From Azospirillum sp. B510 (GTDB taxonomy: Bacteria; Pseudomonadota; Alphaproteobacteria; Azospirillales; Azospirillaceae), in assembly GCF_000010725.1 (NCBI RefSeq), contig NC_013855.1:1391110-1455109 (forward strand): a stretch of 64,000 bases of DNA, written 5' to 3'. Below, piece by piece: positions 51,913 to 61,079 of the stretch; the stretch's first letter is position 1; each line of letters opens with the position of its first letter. The position numbers and the translations under genes are program-made. Below the pieces are notes generated by a model, which worked only from the letters and a program-made list of their open reading frames with translations, was not told the origin of the DNA and searched no databases.

Positions 51913-52106
51913 CGCTTCTCGATCATGGTCGAATAGCTCGCAATCGTCGTCTGAGCTGGCTCCCATTTCCCGGACAGTTTGGCGGCTGGAATAAGCTTGG
52001 TTCAGGTTCGTGTCACGCCGCCAATCTGTTCCGGTTGAGTGTGCCCCCGCTCGTCGATCAGCCGCATCAACTCCAGGTTCACGGCCGGCTCGCCTTTGGC
52101 CGCTCC

Positions 52107-52208
52107 TTAGTAGCTGGACCGGCTGATCGAAACCAGCTCGCACTGTCGGGTGATCGACAGACGCGGACGATCCGCCTCGCCCAGCTCCCGCCTCCGACCG
52201 ATGCTCAT
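52107..52208 (-). pseudogene. IS3-family orfB fragment
   Basis: 33 codons (IGRRRELGEADRPRLSITRQ onward) match the start of the IS3-type orfB transposase and end in a premature TAA inside the SRSSYY motif. Downstream, the shifted frame still reads NLELMRLIDER, then similarity ends near 52060. No DDE core is present. Confidence 0.75.
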
Positions 52209-52489
52209 CGACCGGAGGCCTTGCGCAAAAAATACCGCTCCACGACCAACTGGCCGATCATGGCGTGCAGCTTCTCCACCTCGCCCTGATGGCTGGTTTC
52301 AGCGGCTTCCGCCTTGCCGGCGAACACACCAGCCATCCCCTCCATCGCCTGCTTCTTCCAGGCGCTGATCAGCGTCTGGTGTACGCCGTGCTTGGCCACA
52401 AGTTCCGACACCGTCAGCTCACCCCGGATCGCCTCCAGCGCCATCTTCGCCTTGAACTCCGCCGAATACCGCTTCCGTTTCCCCGTCAT
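52205..52489 (-). CDS. IS3-family orfA (helix-turn-helix transposase subunit), remnant element
   Basis: 94 residues. KRYSAEFKAKMALEAIRGELTV opens the helix-turn-helix of IS3 OrfA, HQTLISAWKKQ is the recognition helix, and a leucine-zipper-like tail follows. OrfA itself looks intact, but its orfB partner is broken, so the element cannot transpose unaided. Its upstream flank runs to the 45-bp end at 52566-52610. Confidence 0.85.
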   Translation of the reverse strand: MTGKRKRYSAEFKAKMALEAIRGELTVSELVAKHGVHQTLISAWKKQAMEGMAGVFAGKAEAAETSHQGEVEKLHAMIGQLVVERYFLRKASGR

Positions 52490-52565
52490 CGGGGCCGTCC
52501 CTCTTCCTGGGCGAACCCCGACTGTCCGGGAAACGGGGACCATCTCACCATTTTGTGGTTCCCCC

Positions 52566-52610
52566 GAGTGCATTATATGGGTGCTCTCGTAACACTTTAT
52601 GGTTCCATCC
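52566..52610 (-). repeat. 45-bp insertion-sequence end, copy B
   Basis: Outer end of the IS3-family remnant, matching 32370-32414 at 43 of 45 positions. It stops nine bases before the start codon of the LysR gene at 52620, so the element replaced that gene's original upstream region. Confidence 0.75.
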
Positions 52611-52619
52611 AAACAGACC

Positions 52620-53531
52620 ATGCGCTTCGACCTGACCGACCTGCGGCTGTTCCTGCATATCGTGGAAACCGGCAGCATCACCGCCGGGGCGGAGCGCAGC
52701 GCCATGGCGCTCGCATCCGCCAGCGCACGGGTGCGCGGGATGGAGGAGACTCTCGGTATTCCCCTCTTGGAACGCTCGCGCCGGGGCGTCCGCCCCACCC
52801 CGGCCGGGCTGGCGGTTGTTCATCATGCCCGCCTCGTGCTGCACCAGTTGGAGCGGATGCGCGGCGAGCTGGCGGAATATGCCAAGGGGCTGAAAGGCCA
52901 TGTCCGGCTGCTGTCCAACACCGCGGCCATCAATGAATTCCTCCCCGAGGCGCTGGCCGGCTTCCTGGCCGACAATCCCAGCATCGACATCGATCTGGAG
53001 GAACGGCCGAGCCATCTCATCGTCGAGGCGGTGGCCGCTGGATTGGCGGATCTGGGGGTGGTCGCCGACATGGTCGATCTCGGCAGGCTGGAGACCCGCC
53101 CCTTCCGCAGCGACCGGCTCGTCGCCGTCCTGCCGCTGCGCCACCGGTTGGCGGAACGCGACGGTGTCGCCTTCGCCGAGCTGTTGGATGAACCCTTCGT
53201 CGGTCTTAGCGCCGGCAGCGCGCTTCAGGACTATCTGAACAGCCATGCCACCCGGGCCGGCCGCAGCCTGTCCTACCGCGTGCGGGTGCGGGGACCGGTG
53301 GCGCTCTGCCGTCTGGTGGAGCGCGGGGTCGGGGTCGGCATCGTCCCGGAAACCGCGGCGCTGCGCGCGCTCGACAGCAGCGGCCTCCGCGTCATGCCAT
53401 TGACCGACCCCTGGGCGCCCCGCCTGCTGGTGCTGTGCGCCCGCAACTTCGCTGATCTTTCCGCCCATGCCCGCCGGCTTGTCGATTGCTTGTCCGAAAA
53501 CGCGCCGGCTGGAACCGGAAAGACCGTTTAG
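52620..53531 (+). CDS. LysR-family transcriptional regulator
   Basis: 303 residues. The winged helix runs from MRFDLTDLRLFLHIVETGSITAGAERS (about 1-60) and the effector domain from about 90 to 290 (RLLSNTAAINEFLPEALAGFL onward). The ATG at 52620 fits the family start. No ribosome site is visible because IS sequence ends only nine bases before it; an ATG at 52599 inside the IS end is in frame and would add seven residues. Expression may now depend on the element. Target genes are unknown. Confidence 0.88.
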   Translation: MRFDLTDLRLFLHIVETGSITAGAERSAMALASASARVRGMEETLGIPLLERSRRGVRPTPAGLAVVHHARLVLHQLERMRGELAEYAKGLKGHVRLLSNTAAINEFLPEALAGFLADNPSIDIDLEERPSHLIVEAVAAGLADLGVVADMVDLGRLETRPFRSDRLVAVLPLRHRLAERDGVAFAELLDEPFVGLSAGSALQDYLNSHATRAGRSLSYRVRVRGPVALCRLVERGVGVGIVPETAALRALDSSGLRVMPLTDPWAPRLLVLCARNFADLSAHARRLVDCLSENAPAGTGKTV

Positions 53532-53895
53532 TCAATATCACTGACGCTTCCCGCCGTCCCTTTTCCTGATTTTCCATCATCTTGCCGGCAAATGGCCGAT
53601 GCCGACGAATCGAGTCGGCTTCGCCGCGCCCGGCCCCGTCTTCCGGTGACCGCCGGGTGCGGCGGATGAACGCTGTGCGCCTTTGCCGCGCCATTGCCCA
53701 GCACGCGTGTGTGAATGAACCATGGATAAATTCGGTGGATATGTCACCGGATTGTCCAAATCTTTGGAAAAATAACCCCAAAGGAGTGCAATTCGCCGCT
53801 TGGTCAGAAATCCTGCCGTTTATTTGCCGTCGAAATACCGGTGGGGGGATGGTACTACCAATCCAAAGAAAACCCGAGAGGAGACAATCACCATC
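53532..53895. promoter_or_regulatory. Leader region of the glutamate dehydrogenase gene
   Basis: 364 bases without a credible gene. The last 150 bases (from about 53730) are AT-richer and are the likely promoter. A small inverted repeat, GCCGAC-N7-GTCGGC, lies near 53602-53620 and could end the LysR transcript. No riboswitch was recognised. Confidence 0.5.
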
Positions 53896-56800
53896 ATGCG
53901 GACGGCGACGAAGGATCTGGCGGGCGACTTGCGGCAACAGCTGGCCGAACTGGTGCGCAGCCGGGTTCCGAATGCGCGGGCGGAGCGCTTCGTACAGCGC
54001 TTCTACGCCAACGTGCCCCCCGACGACCTGCTGCGCGGCACGCCGGAACAGCTTTACGGCGCCGCTCTCGCCATGTGGCAATGGGGTCAGCAGCGCGAAG
54101 CCGGCCGGCCCAAGGTGCGGGTCTATGCGCCGCGGCTGGACGAGCATGGCTGGCAGGCCGAACGCTCGGTGGTCGAGATCGTCAATGACGACATGCCCTT
54201 CCTGGTCGATTCCGTCACTGCGGAGCTGAACCGGCAGGGCGTCACCGTCCATCTCGTCATCCATCCCGTCACCCGCGTCGTCCGCGACGCCGACGGCCGC
54301 ATCGTCGAGCTGTTGGAATCGGGTGAGGAGAAAGAGGGCGCGCGGGACGAGTCCTTCATGCACTGCTCGATCGACCCGCTGTCGGACCCGGCCGCCCAGA
54401 CCCGTCTGCGCGAGGGGATCGAACGGGTGCTGACCGACGTCCGCGCCGCGGTGGAGGATTGGATGCCGATGCGCGAGCGCGTGCGCGCCGCCCGCGACGA
54501 CATCGCCCACGCCCCCGACGCCGAGGAATCCAAGGAGGCGGCCGACTTCCTGAGCTGGGTCGACGACGGCAACATGACCCTGCTGGGCAGCCGCCTCTAC
54601 ACCGCCGCCATCGGCGACGAAGGCCGTGAGCCATGGCTGGAGCTGGTCGACGGCAGCGGCAGCGGCGTGCTGCGCGACCCCGAGGTCACCGTGTTCGACG
54701 AGCATGGACATGCCGCCGTCCTGCCGGAGGAAATCCGCGCCTTCCTGCATCAGCCCCGCGCGCTGCTGGTGACCAAGGGGACCCGGCAGGCCACCGTCCA
54801 CCGCTCGGTCCCGCTCGACGCCATCCTGGTCAAGCGCTTCGACGACCAGGGCAAGGTGGTCGGCGTCACGCTGGCGGTCGGCCTGTTCACCTCCGTCGCC
54901 TACAACCGCAGCCCGCGCGAAATCCCGTTCCTGCGACGCAAGGTCGCCCGCGTCATGGAGCGCGCCGGCTTCGACCCGTCGGGCCATGACGGCAAGGCGC
55001 TGCTGAACATCCTGGAAACCTACCCGCGCGACGAGCTGTTCCAGACCCCGGCGGACGAGCTGTTCGAAACGGCGGTCGGCATCCTCTATCTCCAGGAACG
55101 CCAGCGGCTCGCCCTGTTCGTCCGCCGCGATCCGTTCGAGCGCTTCGTCTCCGCCCTGGTCTTCGTGCCGCGCGACCGCTACGACACGGCTTTGCGCCGC
55201 AAGATCCAGTCGGTGCTGGAAACCGCTTTCCGCGGCACCTGCACCTCCTACTTCACCCAGCTGTCGGACAGCGCGCTCGCCCGCCTGCACCTGATGGTGA
55301 AGACGGAACCGGGCCAGACCCCGGCGGTCGACATCGGCGAGATCGAGGCGCGGCTGGTCCAGGTCTCCCGCAGTTGGGCCGACCGCATCCGTGACGCCCT
55401 GGTCGAGGCGCTGGGCGAGGAGGCCGGCAACGCCCGGCTGCGCCGCTATGCTGACGCCTTCCCCGCCGGCTACCGCGAGACCTTCACGGCGGAGGCCGCG
55501 GTCCACGACATCGACCGCATCGAACGGGTGCTGGCCGAACAGCGCCTCGGCATCGTGCTGTTCCACCCGCTGGAGGCCGACGGCGACGAGCTGCACGTCA
55601 AGATCTACCACCAGGGCCGCCCGGTGCCGCTGTCCGACGTGCTGCCGATGCTGGAGCATATGGACCTGAAGGTCATCACCGAGCAGCCCTATGAGGTCCG
55701 CCCGGCCGGCGGCGCCCCGTCGGTGTGGATCCACGACTTCTCGGCCCGCACCCAGACCGGCCTGGCCGTCGACTGCGTCAAGGTCAAGCAGACCTTCCAG
55801 GAGGCCTTCGCCGACATCTGGGACGGCCGGATGGAGGATGACGGCTTCAACCGTCTGGTGCTGCGCGCCGGGCTGGCCGGGCGCGAGGTCACGATCCTGC
55901 GCGCCTATGCCAAATACCTGAAGCAGGCCCGTTTCGCCTACGCCCAGGACACCATCGAAGCGACGCTGGCCGCCCACCCGCAGACCGCCCGCCTGCTGGC
56001 CCGGCTGTTCGCCGCCCGCTTCGACCCCAGGAACCTAGTCGACGAAGCGCCGATCCTCGAGCGGATCGAGGACGCGCTGGACGCCGTCACCAATCTGGAC
56101 GACGACCGCATCCTGCGCCGCTTCGTCAATTTGATCCGCGCCACCCTGCGCACCAACGCCTATCAGACCGGGCCGGACGGCGCGCCGAAGCCGCACCTGT
56201 CCTTCAAGCTGGACAGCGGGTCGATCGAAGAGCTGCCGCTGCCGCGTCCATGGGTCGAGGTCTTCGTCTACAGCCCGCGCATGGAAGGCGTCCACCTGCG
56301 CGGTGGCAAGGTCGCCCGCGGCGGCATCCGCTGGTCCGACCGCCGTGAGGATTTCCGCACCGAGATCCTCGGCCTGATGAAGGCGCAGATGGTGAAGAAC
56401 ACCGTCATCGTCCCGGTGGGGTCCAAGGGCGGCTTCGTCGTCAAGCGTCCCCCGCCCGTGAGCGCCGGCCGCGAGGCCGCCCTGGCCGAAGGCATCGAGT
56501 GCTACAAGACGCTGATGCGCGGCCTGCTCGACCTCACCGACAACCTGTCGGCCGACGGCGTGGTCGTTCCGCCGAAGGAGGTCGTGCGCCATGATGCCGA
56601 CGACCCCTATCTGGTGGTCGCCGCCGACAAGGGCACGGCCACCTTCTCCGACATCGCCAACGGGGTATCGGTCGATCACGGCTTCTGGCTGGGCGACGCC
56701 TTCGCGTCGGGCGGCTCGGCCGGTTACGATCACAAGGCGATGGGCATCACCGCCCGCGGCGCCTGGGAATCGGTGAAGCGCCATTTCCGCGAGATGGGCA

Positions 56801-58725
56801 CCGACATCCAGACCACCGATTTCACCGTCGTCGGCGTCGGCGACATGTCGGGCGACGTGTTCGGCAACGGCATGCTGCTGTCCCGCCACATCCGCCTGCT
56901 GGCGGCCTTCGACCACCGCCACATCTTCCTCGACCCCGATCCCGACGCCGCGACCGGCTGGGAGGAGCGCAACCGGCTGTTCGCCCTGCCCCGCTCGTCC
57001 TGGGCCGACTATGACCGCTCCAAGCTGTCCACCGGCGCCATGATCGTCGAGCGCAGCGCCAAGACGGTGGAGCTGACGGCGGAGGTCCGCGCCCGCTTCG
57101 GCATCGAACAGGCCCATCTGTCGCCGGCCGAGCTGATGCGCCGCCTGCTGACGGCCGAGGTCGATCTGCTGTGGTTCGGCGGCATCGGCACCTACATCAA
57201 GGCCTCGACCGAGACGAACGCCGAGGCGGGCGACAAGGCCAACGACGCGCTGCGCGTCGATGGCGGCCAGATCCGCGCCAAGGTGATCGGCGAGGGCGCC
57301 AATCTGGGTGTCACCCAGCGTGGCCGCATCGAGGCCGCCCAGAAGGGACGCGATGGCCGGGGTGTGCGGCTGAACACCGACGCCATCGACAATTCGGCCG
57401 GCGTCGACACCTCCGACCATGAGGTGAACATCAAGATCCTGCTGGGCGACGTCATGGCGCGCGGCGACATGACGCTGAAGCAGCGCGACACCCTGCTGGC
57501 CGCCATGACCGACGAGGTGGCGGGGCTGGTGCTGGCCGACAATTACCGCCAGACCCAGGCCCTGACCATCGCCGAGGCGCAAGGCGCCGGCCTGCTGGAA
57601 GCCCAGCTGCGCTTCATCCGCAACCTGGAGAAGACCGGCCGGCTGAACCGCGCCATCGAGTATCTGCCGACCGACGAGGAGCTGGCCCAGCGGATGGCCG
57701 AACGCCGCGGCCTGACCCGGCCGGAGCTGGCGGTGCTGCTGGCCTACGCCAAGATCACGCTGTACGACGATCTGCTGGCGTCGGAGCTGCCGGACGATCC
57801 GGCGACGGTCGATGACCTGCTGCGCTACTTCCCGCAGCCGCTGCGCGAGGGCCAGCGCGAGGCGATCTTCCGCCACCGCCTGCGTCGCGAGATCATCGCC
57901 ACCGCCGTCACCAACAGTCTGGTCAACCGCGTCGGCCCCACCTTCGTCCGCGACATGGTGGAGAAGACCGGCCTCGGCCCGGCGGATGTCGCCCGCGCCT
58001 ACGCCATCACCCGCGACGTCTTCCAGCTTCGCCCGCTGTGGGACGCCATCGACGCGCTCGATACGGCCGTGCCGGCGGCCCTCCAGACCGCGCTGATGCT
58101 GGAGACCATCCATCTGCTGGAACGGGCGGTGGCTTGGTTCCTGGCGCACAGCCCGCACCCGCTGGATCTCGGCCGCGAATCCGCCGCCTTCCGTCCGGGG
58201 GTCGAGGCCCTGGGCGCCGGCCTGGACCGCTTCCTCGACGCCGAGGAATCCTCGCGCCTCGCCACCCGCATCGCCGATGCCATGGCCCAGGGCGTACCGG
58301 AGGATCTGGCCCGCCGGATCGCCGCCTTGCCGGTGCTGGCCGCCGCTCCGGATCTGGTGCGGATCGCCGAGCGCACCGGCCGCGCGGTGGAAGGCGTCGC
58401 CTCGGTCTATTTCGGTCTCGGCCGCCGCTTCGGCCTGGAATGGCTGCGCGACCGCGCCAGCACCGCCAAGGTCGACAACCACTGGCAGCGCCAAGCGGTC
58501 GCCGCCATCGTCGACGACCTGTTCGCCCACCAGAGCGCGCTCACCGTCCGCGTGCTGGAAAGTGCCGGCGACGAGGCCTCGGCGGTCGATGGCTGGATCG
58601 CCAGCCGCAAGCTGGTGGTGGAGCGGGTCGAGCAGCTTCTGGCCGAGTTGCGGGCCCAGCCGGCGGTCGACCTCGCCATGCTGGCGGTCGCCAACCGGCA
58701 GCTGCGCGGGCTCATTGCGGGGTAA
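53896..58725 (+). CDS. NAD-specific glutamate dehydrogenase, large (about 180 kDa) type
   Basis: 1609 residues, the length of the L-GDH-180 family. It has an N-terminal ACT-like regulatory region (about 40-450), a linker (about 450-720) and the catalytic core. KVARGGIRWSDRREDFRTEILGLMKAQMVKNTVIVPVGSKGGFV (about 805-850) has the glutamate-binding and catalytic lysines. GVGDMSGDVFGNGML (about 980) is the NAD-binding loop, and the helical C-terminal domain runs from about 1240. It deaminates glutamate to 2-oxoglutarate and ammonia. GAGGAGA precedes the ATG at 53896; the frame extends 32 codons upstream without similarity. Monocistronic, ended by a terminator. Confidence 0.96.
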   Translation: MRTATKDLAGDLRQQLAELVRSRVPNARAERFVQRFYANVPPDDLLRGTPEQLYGAALAMWQWGQQREAGRPKVRVYAPRLDEHGWQAERSVVEIVNDDMPFLVDSVTAELNRQGVTVHLVIHPVTRVVRDADGRIVELLESGEEKEGARDESFMHCSIDPLSDPAAQTRLREGIERVLTDVRAAVEDWMPMRERVRAARDDIAHAPDAEESKEAADFLSWVDDGNMTLLGSRLYTAAIGDEGREPWLELVDGSGSGVLRDPEVTVFDEHGHAAVLPEEIRAFLHQPRALLVTKGTRQATVHRSVPLDAILVKRFDDQGKVVGVTLAVGLFTSVAYNRSPREIPFLRRKVARVMERAGFDPSGHDGKALLNILETYPRDELFQTPADELFETAVGILYLQERQRLALFVRRDPFERFVSALVFVPRDRYDTALRRKIQSVLETAFRGTCTSYFTQLSDSALARLHLMVKTEPGQTPAVDIGEIEARLVQVSRSWADRIRDALVEALGEEAGNARLRRYADAFPAGYRETFTAEAAVHDIDRIERVLAEQRLGIVLFHPLEADGDELHVKIYHQGRPVPLSDVLPMLEHMDLKVITEQPYEVRPAGGAPSVWIHDFSARTQTGLAVDCVKVKQTFQEAFADIWDGRMEDDGFNRLVLRAGLAGREVTILRAYAKYLKQARFAYAQDTIEATLAAHPQTARLLARLFAARFDPRNLVDEAPILERIEDALDAVTNLDDDRILRRFVNLIRATLRTNAYQTGPDGAPKPHLSFKLDSGSIEELPLPRPWVEVFVYSPRMEGVHLRGGKVARGGIRWSDRREDFRTEILGLMKAQMVKNTVIVPVGSKGGFVVKRPPPVSAGREAALAEGIECYKTLMRGLLDLTDNLSADGVVVPPKEVVRHDADDPYLVVAADKGTATFSDIANGVSVDHGFWLGDAFASGGSAGYDHKAMGITARGAWESVKRHFREMGTDIQTTDFTVVGVGDMSGDVFGNGMLLSRHIRLLAAFDHRHIFLDPDPDAATGWEERNRLFALPRSSWADYDRSKLSTGAMIVERSAKTVELTAEVRARFGIEQAHLSPAELMRRLLTAEVDLLWFGGIGTYIKASTETNAEAGDKANDALRVDGGQIRAKVIGEGANLGVTQRGRIEAAQKGRDGRGVRLNTDAIDNSAGVDTSDHEVNIKILLGDVMARGDMTLKQRDTLLAAMTDEVAGLVLADNYRQTQALTIAEAQGAGLLEAQLRFIRNLEKTGRLNRAIEYLPTDEELAQRMAERRGLTRPELAVLLAYAKITLYDDLLASELPDDPATVDDLLRYFPQPLREGQREAIFRHRLRREIIATAVTNSLVNRVGPTFVRDMVEKTGLGPADVARAYAITRDVFQLRPLWDAIDALDTAVPAALQTALMLETIHLLERAVAWFLAHSPHPLDLGRESAAFRPGVEALGAGLDRFLDAEESSRLATRIADAMAQGVPEDLARRIAALPVLAAAPDLVRIAERTGRAVEGVASVYFGLGRRFGLEWLRDRASTAKVDNHWQRQAVAAIVDDLFAHQSALTVRVLESAGDEASAVDGWIASRKLVVERVEQLLAELRAQPAVDLAMLAVANRQLRGLIAG

Positions 58726-58762
58726 TGCTGTCACAGGGATAGGAGACGCTCGGTTCGGGCGG

Positions 58763-58788
58763 CCCGGCGGCACAGTCACGCCGCCGGG
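58763..58788. terminator. First hairpin after the glutamate dehydrogenase gene
   Basis: CCCGGCGGC and GCCGCCGGG form 9-base arms around 8 bases, 38 bases after the stop. It has no T-run. A second GC-rich hairpin, GCCGGTGCC with GGCACCGGC, follows at 58799-58832. Confidence 0.5.
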
Positions 58789-58850
58789 TCTCCGGAGCGC
58801 CGGTGCCTTCGCAGGCACGTTCGGGCACCGGCTTTCGGTCTCCTCGCCTC

Positions 58851-58885
58851 GGGCGGATCCTACGGGGTCCGCCCACTTTCTTTTT
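58851..58885 (+). terminator. Rho-independent terminator of the glutamate dehydrogenase gene
   Basis: GGGCGGATCC-TACG-GGGTCCGCCC (9 of 10 paired) is followed by ACTTTCTTTTT. This is the only hairpin in the series with a T-rich tail in the direction of transcription. Confidence 0.75.
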
Positions 58886-58923
58886 CGAAAGCAACTTTCG
58901 CGGCCATTCAGCCAGCAATCGGC

Positions 58924-59949
58924 TCAACCGCCGATATGGCCAGGATGGTCGCTGTCCAGCAGTGCCTCGACATGGTCGCAGACGGGGCCGAGCAGCGCCG
59001 GCCAGTCATTGTCGGTACGCTCCAGAAACACCGTGCGCACGCGGTCGCGTTCGGCGGCGACCCCGGCCGGGCCAAGCTCGTGGAAGATATGGCGCAGATT
59101 TTCCCGGTTCGCCTCCTGCGCCGCCGGTTCGTAGCTCCAGGCGAAGCGCGGATTCCCCGCCCCGTCCCACCAGTCGTCATGGCCGTAGATGGCGAAGCCC
59201 GACAGCAGATACTCGATCATGTTGATCGGCCCGGTCTCCGAGTAGGAGCCGTTGCCGACGACCAGGAAATTCTGGCGCAGGAAGGCCATCAGATCGGCGC
59301 GGTCCTTCGGCACATGGGCGACGACGCTGAAATCGCTGTTCTCCTGCAAACCGATGGCGCGCAGGGTCTGGATCAGCTCCGCGGAATTCTTGCGCGGACC
59401 GGCGTGATAGACCAGCATCCGCACCTTCGGCGGCAGGGCGAAGCCGGTGGCGAGGCGGGAGAACTCCACCTTGTCGATGGGGTGCGGGTGGATCGACAGA
59501 TGCCGGACCAGCGAGGCCATATGGTCGTGACAGGCCGCCACCTGCGGATCACGGCGGGCGACGCGGCGGATGGCGACGTCGTTGCTCAACACCAGCGCGG
59601 CGAACTGATGACGCATCCAGTCCTCGGTCTCACGCACGCAATCAACCGGCGCGTTCAGGCCGAAGCGGCGGAAGGCGGCGAAGCGCCATTTGTCGACATC
59701 GAAATTGGAATTCTCGATCAGAACCGAGCGTTTCCAGTCCTTCAGCGCCGGATGCGGCAGGAAGGAGACCAGCACGTCGCGGCCCGTCGGCTCCAGCGGC
59801 GCCTCCCAGGGAGAGAAGCGCACCCGCCCACCGAACCGGCCTTGCAGCGCCGCGAAGACATGGCGGCTGAGCTGGGCGTGCCAGTGCAGCACGGCCGGAT
59901 AGGCATCCGGCGGCCGCGGGAAGGAAACATGGATGGTCGGGCCGCTCAT
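58924..59949 (-). CDS. Uncharacterised protein of the glycosylation operon
   Basis: 341 residues, not recognised with certainty. The fold looks like a glycosyltransferase-B-type protein: HVSFPRPPDAYPAVLHW at the start, a central VRMLVYHAGPRKNSAELI, and a late MIEYLLSGFAIYGHDDWWDGAGNPRFAW segment where such enzymes bind nucleotide sugar. It shows no signal peptide or membrane helix. Its ATG overlaps the upstream glycosyltransferase stop (ATGA), and GGGGAGGAG is the ribosome site, so it is coupled to that gene. A role in sugar transfer to protein or polysaccharide is inference. Confidence 0.7.
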   Translation of the reverse strand: MSGPTIHVSFPRPPDAYPAVLHWHAQLSRHVFAALQGRFGGRVRFSPWEAPLEPTGRDVLVSFLPHPALKDWKRSVLIENSNFDVDKWRFAAFRRFGLNAPVDCVRETEDWMRHQFAALVLSNDVAIRRVARRDPQVAACHDHMASLVRHLSIHPHPIDKVEFSRLATGFALPPKVRMLVYHAGPRKNSAELIQTLRAIGLQENSDFSVVAHVPKDRADLMAFLRQNFLVVGNGSYSETGPINMIEYLLSGFAIYGHDDWWDGAGNPRFAWSYEPAAQEANRENLRHIFHELGPAGVAAERDRVRTVFLERTDNDWPALLGPVCDHVEALLDSDHPGHIGG

Positions 59950-61079
59950 CGCCGCTCCTCCCCGCAGATGGTCGCCAGGGACAGGATGCGCCGGGCGGCG
60001 GTCGCCGGATCGATGGCGGCGATGCAATGCGCGTCGGCGGCCGTGCAGGAGGTGGAACAAGGTGGCACCGCCGCATCCGGGCGCAGGACCAGCGCGCGCC
60101 CGTCCCGGCCGCCGGTCCAGGGGCGGAAGCGGTCCGGGGCGTGGAAATGATTGGGATCGCCGCCAACCGGATGGCAGGAGAACACCGCCACCGGCACCCC
60201 GGCGGCGGCGGCCAGATGGGCGGGGGCGGAATCCATGGTGATCGCCAGCACGGCCTCCGCCATCAGCGCGGCGGCGACCCGCAGGGGGGTGGCGCCGGTC
60301 AGGTCGATGGTCCGTTCCGGCAACGCCCCGGCAAGCGCGATGGCCGCCGGCCGCTCCGCCTCCGTGCCCAGCACGGCGATCCGGGCATCGAGACGTCCGG
60401 CGACGGTAGCAACCACGGTGGCCAGCGGGCCGGGCGGATAGTCGCGGCGCGGGCTGGCGGCGCCCGGCGCAACCACCATCAGCGGCCGCCCATCACCCGC
60501 TCCAAGAAGCCGCCGCGCCTCTGCGCGATCCTCCGCCGTCAGGGTCAGCTCCAGCGGCCCCAGATCCGGCCGGGCGCCGATCGCCTCCAACAGGGCGGCG
60601 TTCTGCTCCACCTCGTGCCGGCCGGGCGGCGGCGCGATGGCGACGCCATAGGCGCGGTCGAAGCCCCGGTTGCCCTCCGCCTTCCACGGCGTGACCCGTT
60701 CGGCAAAGCCGGCGACCAGCTTTGCCCGGCTGTTGGCGGCGAGCGTCGTCGCGCCATGGCGGTCGAAGTCGTAACGCGGCACCAGAGCCAGATCGAAACC
60801 GGCGCGATAGCACTCGGCGAACAGCGCCAACCCGCCGGGGGTGATGCCGCGGAAATCGATGCCGCCGCCCTCCTTCGGCCTGGGTGCCACCACCCCATCC
60901 ACCCAACGGCAGGTGATGGCCAGATCCGCCACCGTCTCGCGCACCGCCAGCAGGATGCGCGCCTGGGGCGCGGCGGCACGCAGGCCACGCAGGAAGGGGG
61001 TGGCGATCACGAAATCGCCGGCCTCGTCCAGCTTGACGACCAGGATGCTGCGGACGCCGGCCAGATCACGGACGCTCAT
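59946..61079 (-). CDS. Glycosyltransferase family 9 (heptosyltransferase-like)
   Basis: 377 residues. It begins with SILVVKLDEAGDFVIATPFLRGLR, the family 9 N-terminal motif, and has a C-terminal Rossmann domain with MVVAPGAASPRRDYPPG (about 215) and ITMDSAPAHLAAAAGVPVAVF (about 300-320). Family members transfer ADP-heptose or related sugars in LPS core synthesis, and variants modify flagellin or other glycans. An unusual C-terminal cysteine pair occurs at VPPCSTSCTAADAHC. The start overlaps the upstream stop by ATGA. Confidence 0.88.
   Translation of the reverse strand: MSVRDLAGVRSILVVKLDEAGDFVIATPFLRGLRAAAPQARILLAVRETVADLAITCRWVDGVVAPRPKEGGGIDFRGITPGGLALFAECYRAGFDLALVPRYDFDRHGATTLAANSRAKLVAGFAERVTPWKAEGNRGFDRAYGVAIAPPPGRHEVEQNAALLEAIGARPDLGPLELTLTAEDRAEARRLLGAGDGRPLMVVAPGAASPRRDYPPGPLATVVATVAGRLDARIAVLGTEAERPAAIALAGALPERTIDLTGATPLRVAAALMAEAVLAITMDSAPAHLAAAAGVPVAVFSCHPVGGDPNHFHAPDRFRPWTGGRDGRALVLRPDAAVPPCSTSCTAADAHCIAAIDPATAARRILSLATICGEERR

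Noticed and set aside
56035..58818. 927-codon minus-strand frame opposite the glutamate dehydrogenase gene
   Set aside because: It is the complement of a clearly coding, highly conserved enzyme gene; long antisense frames are expected at this GC content.
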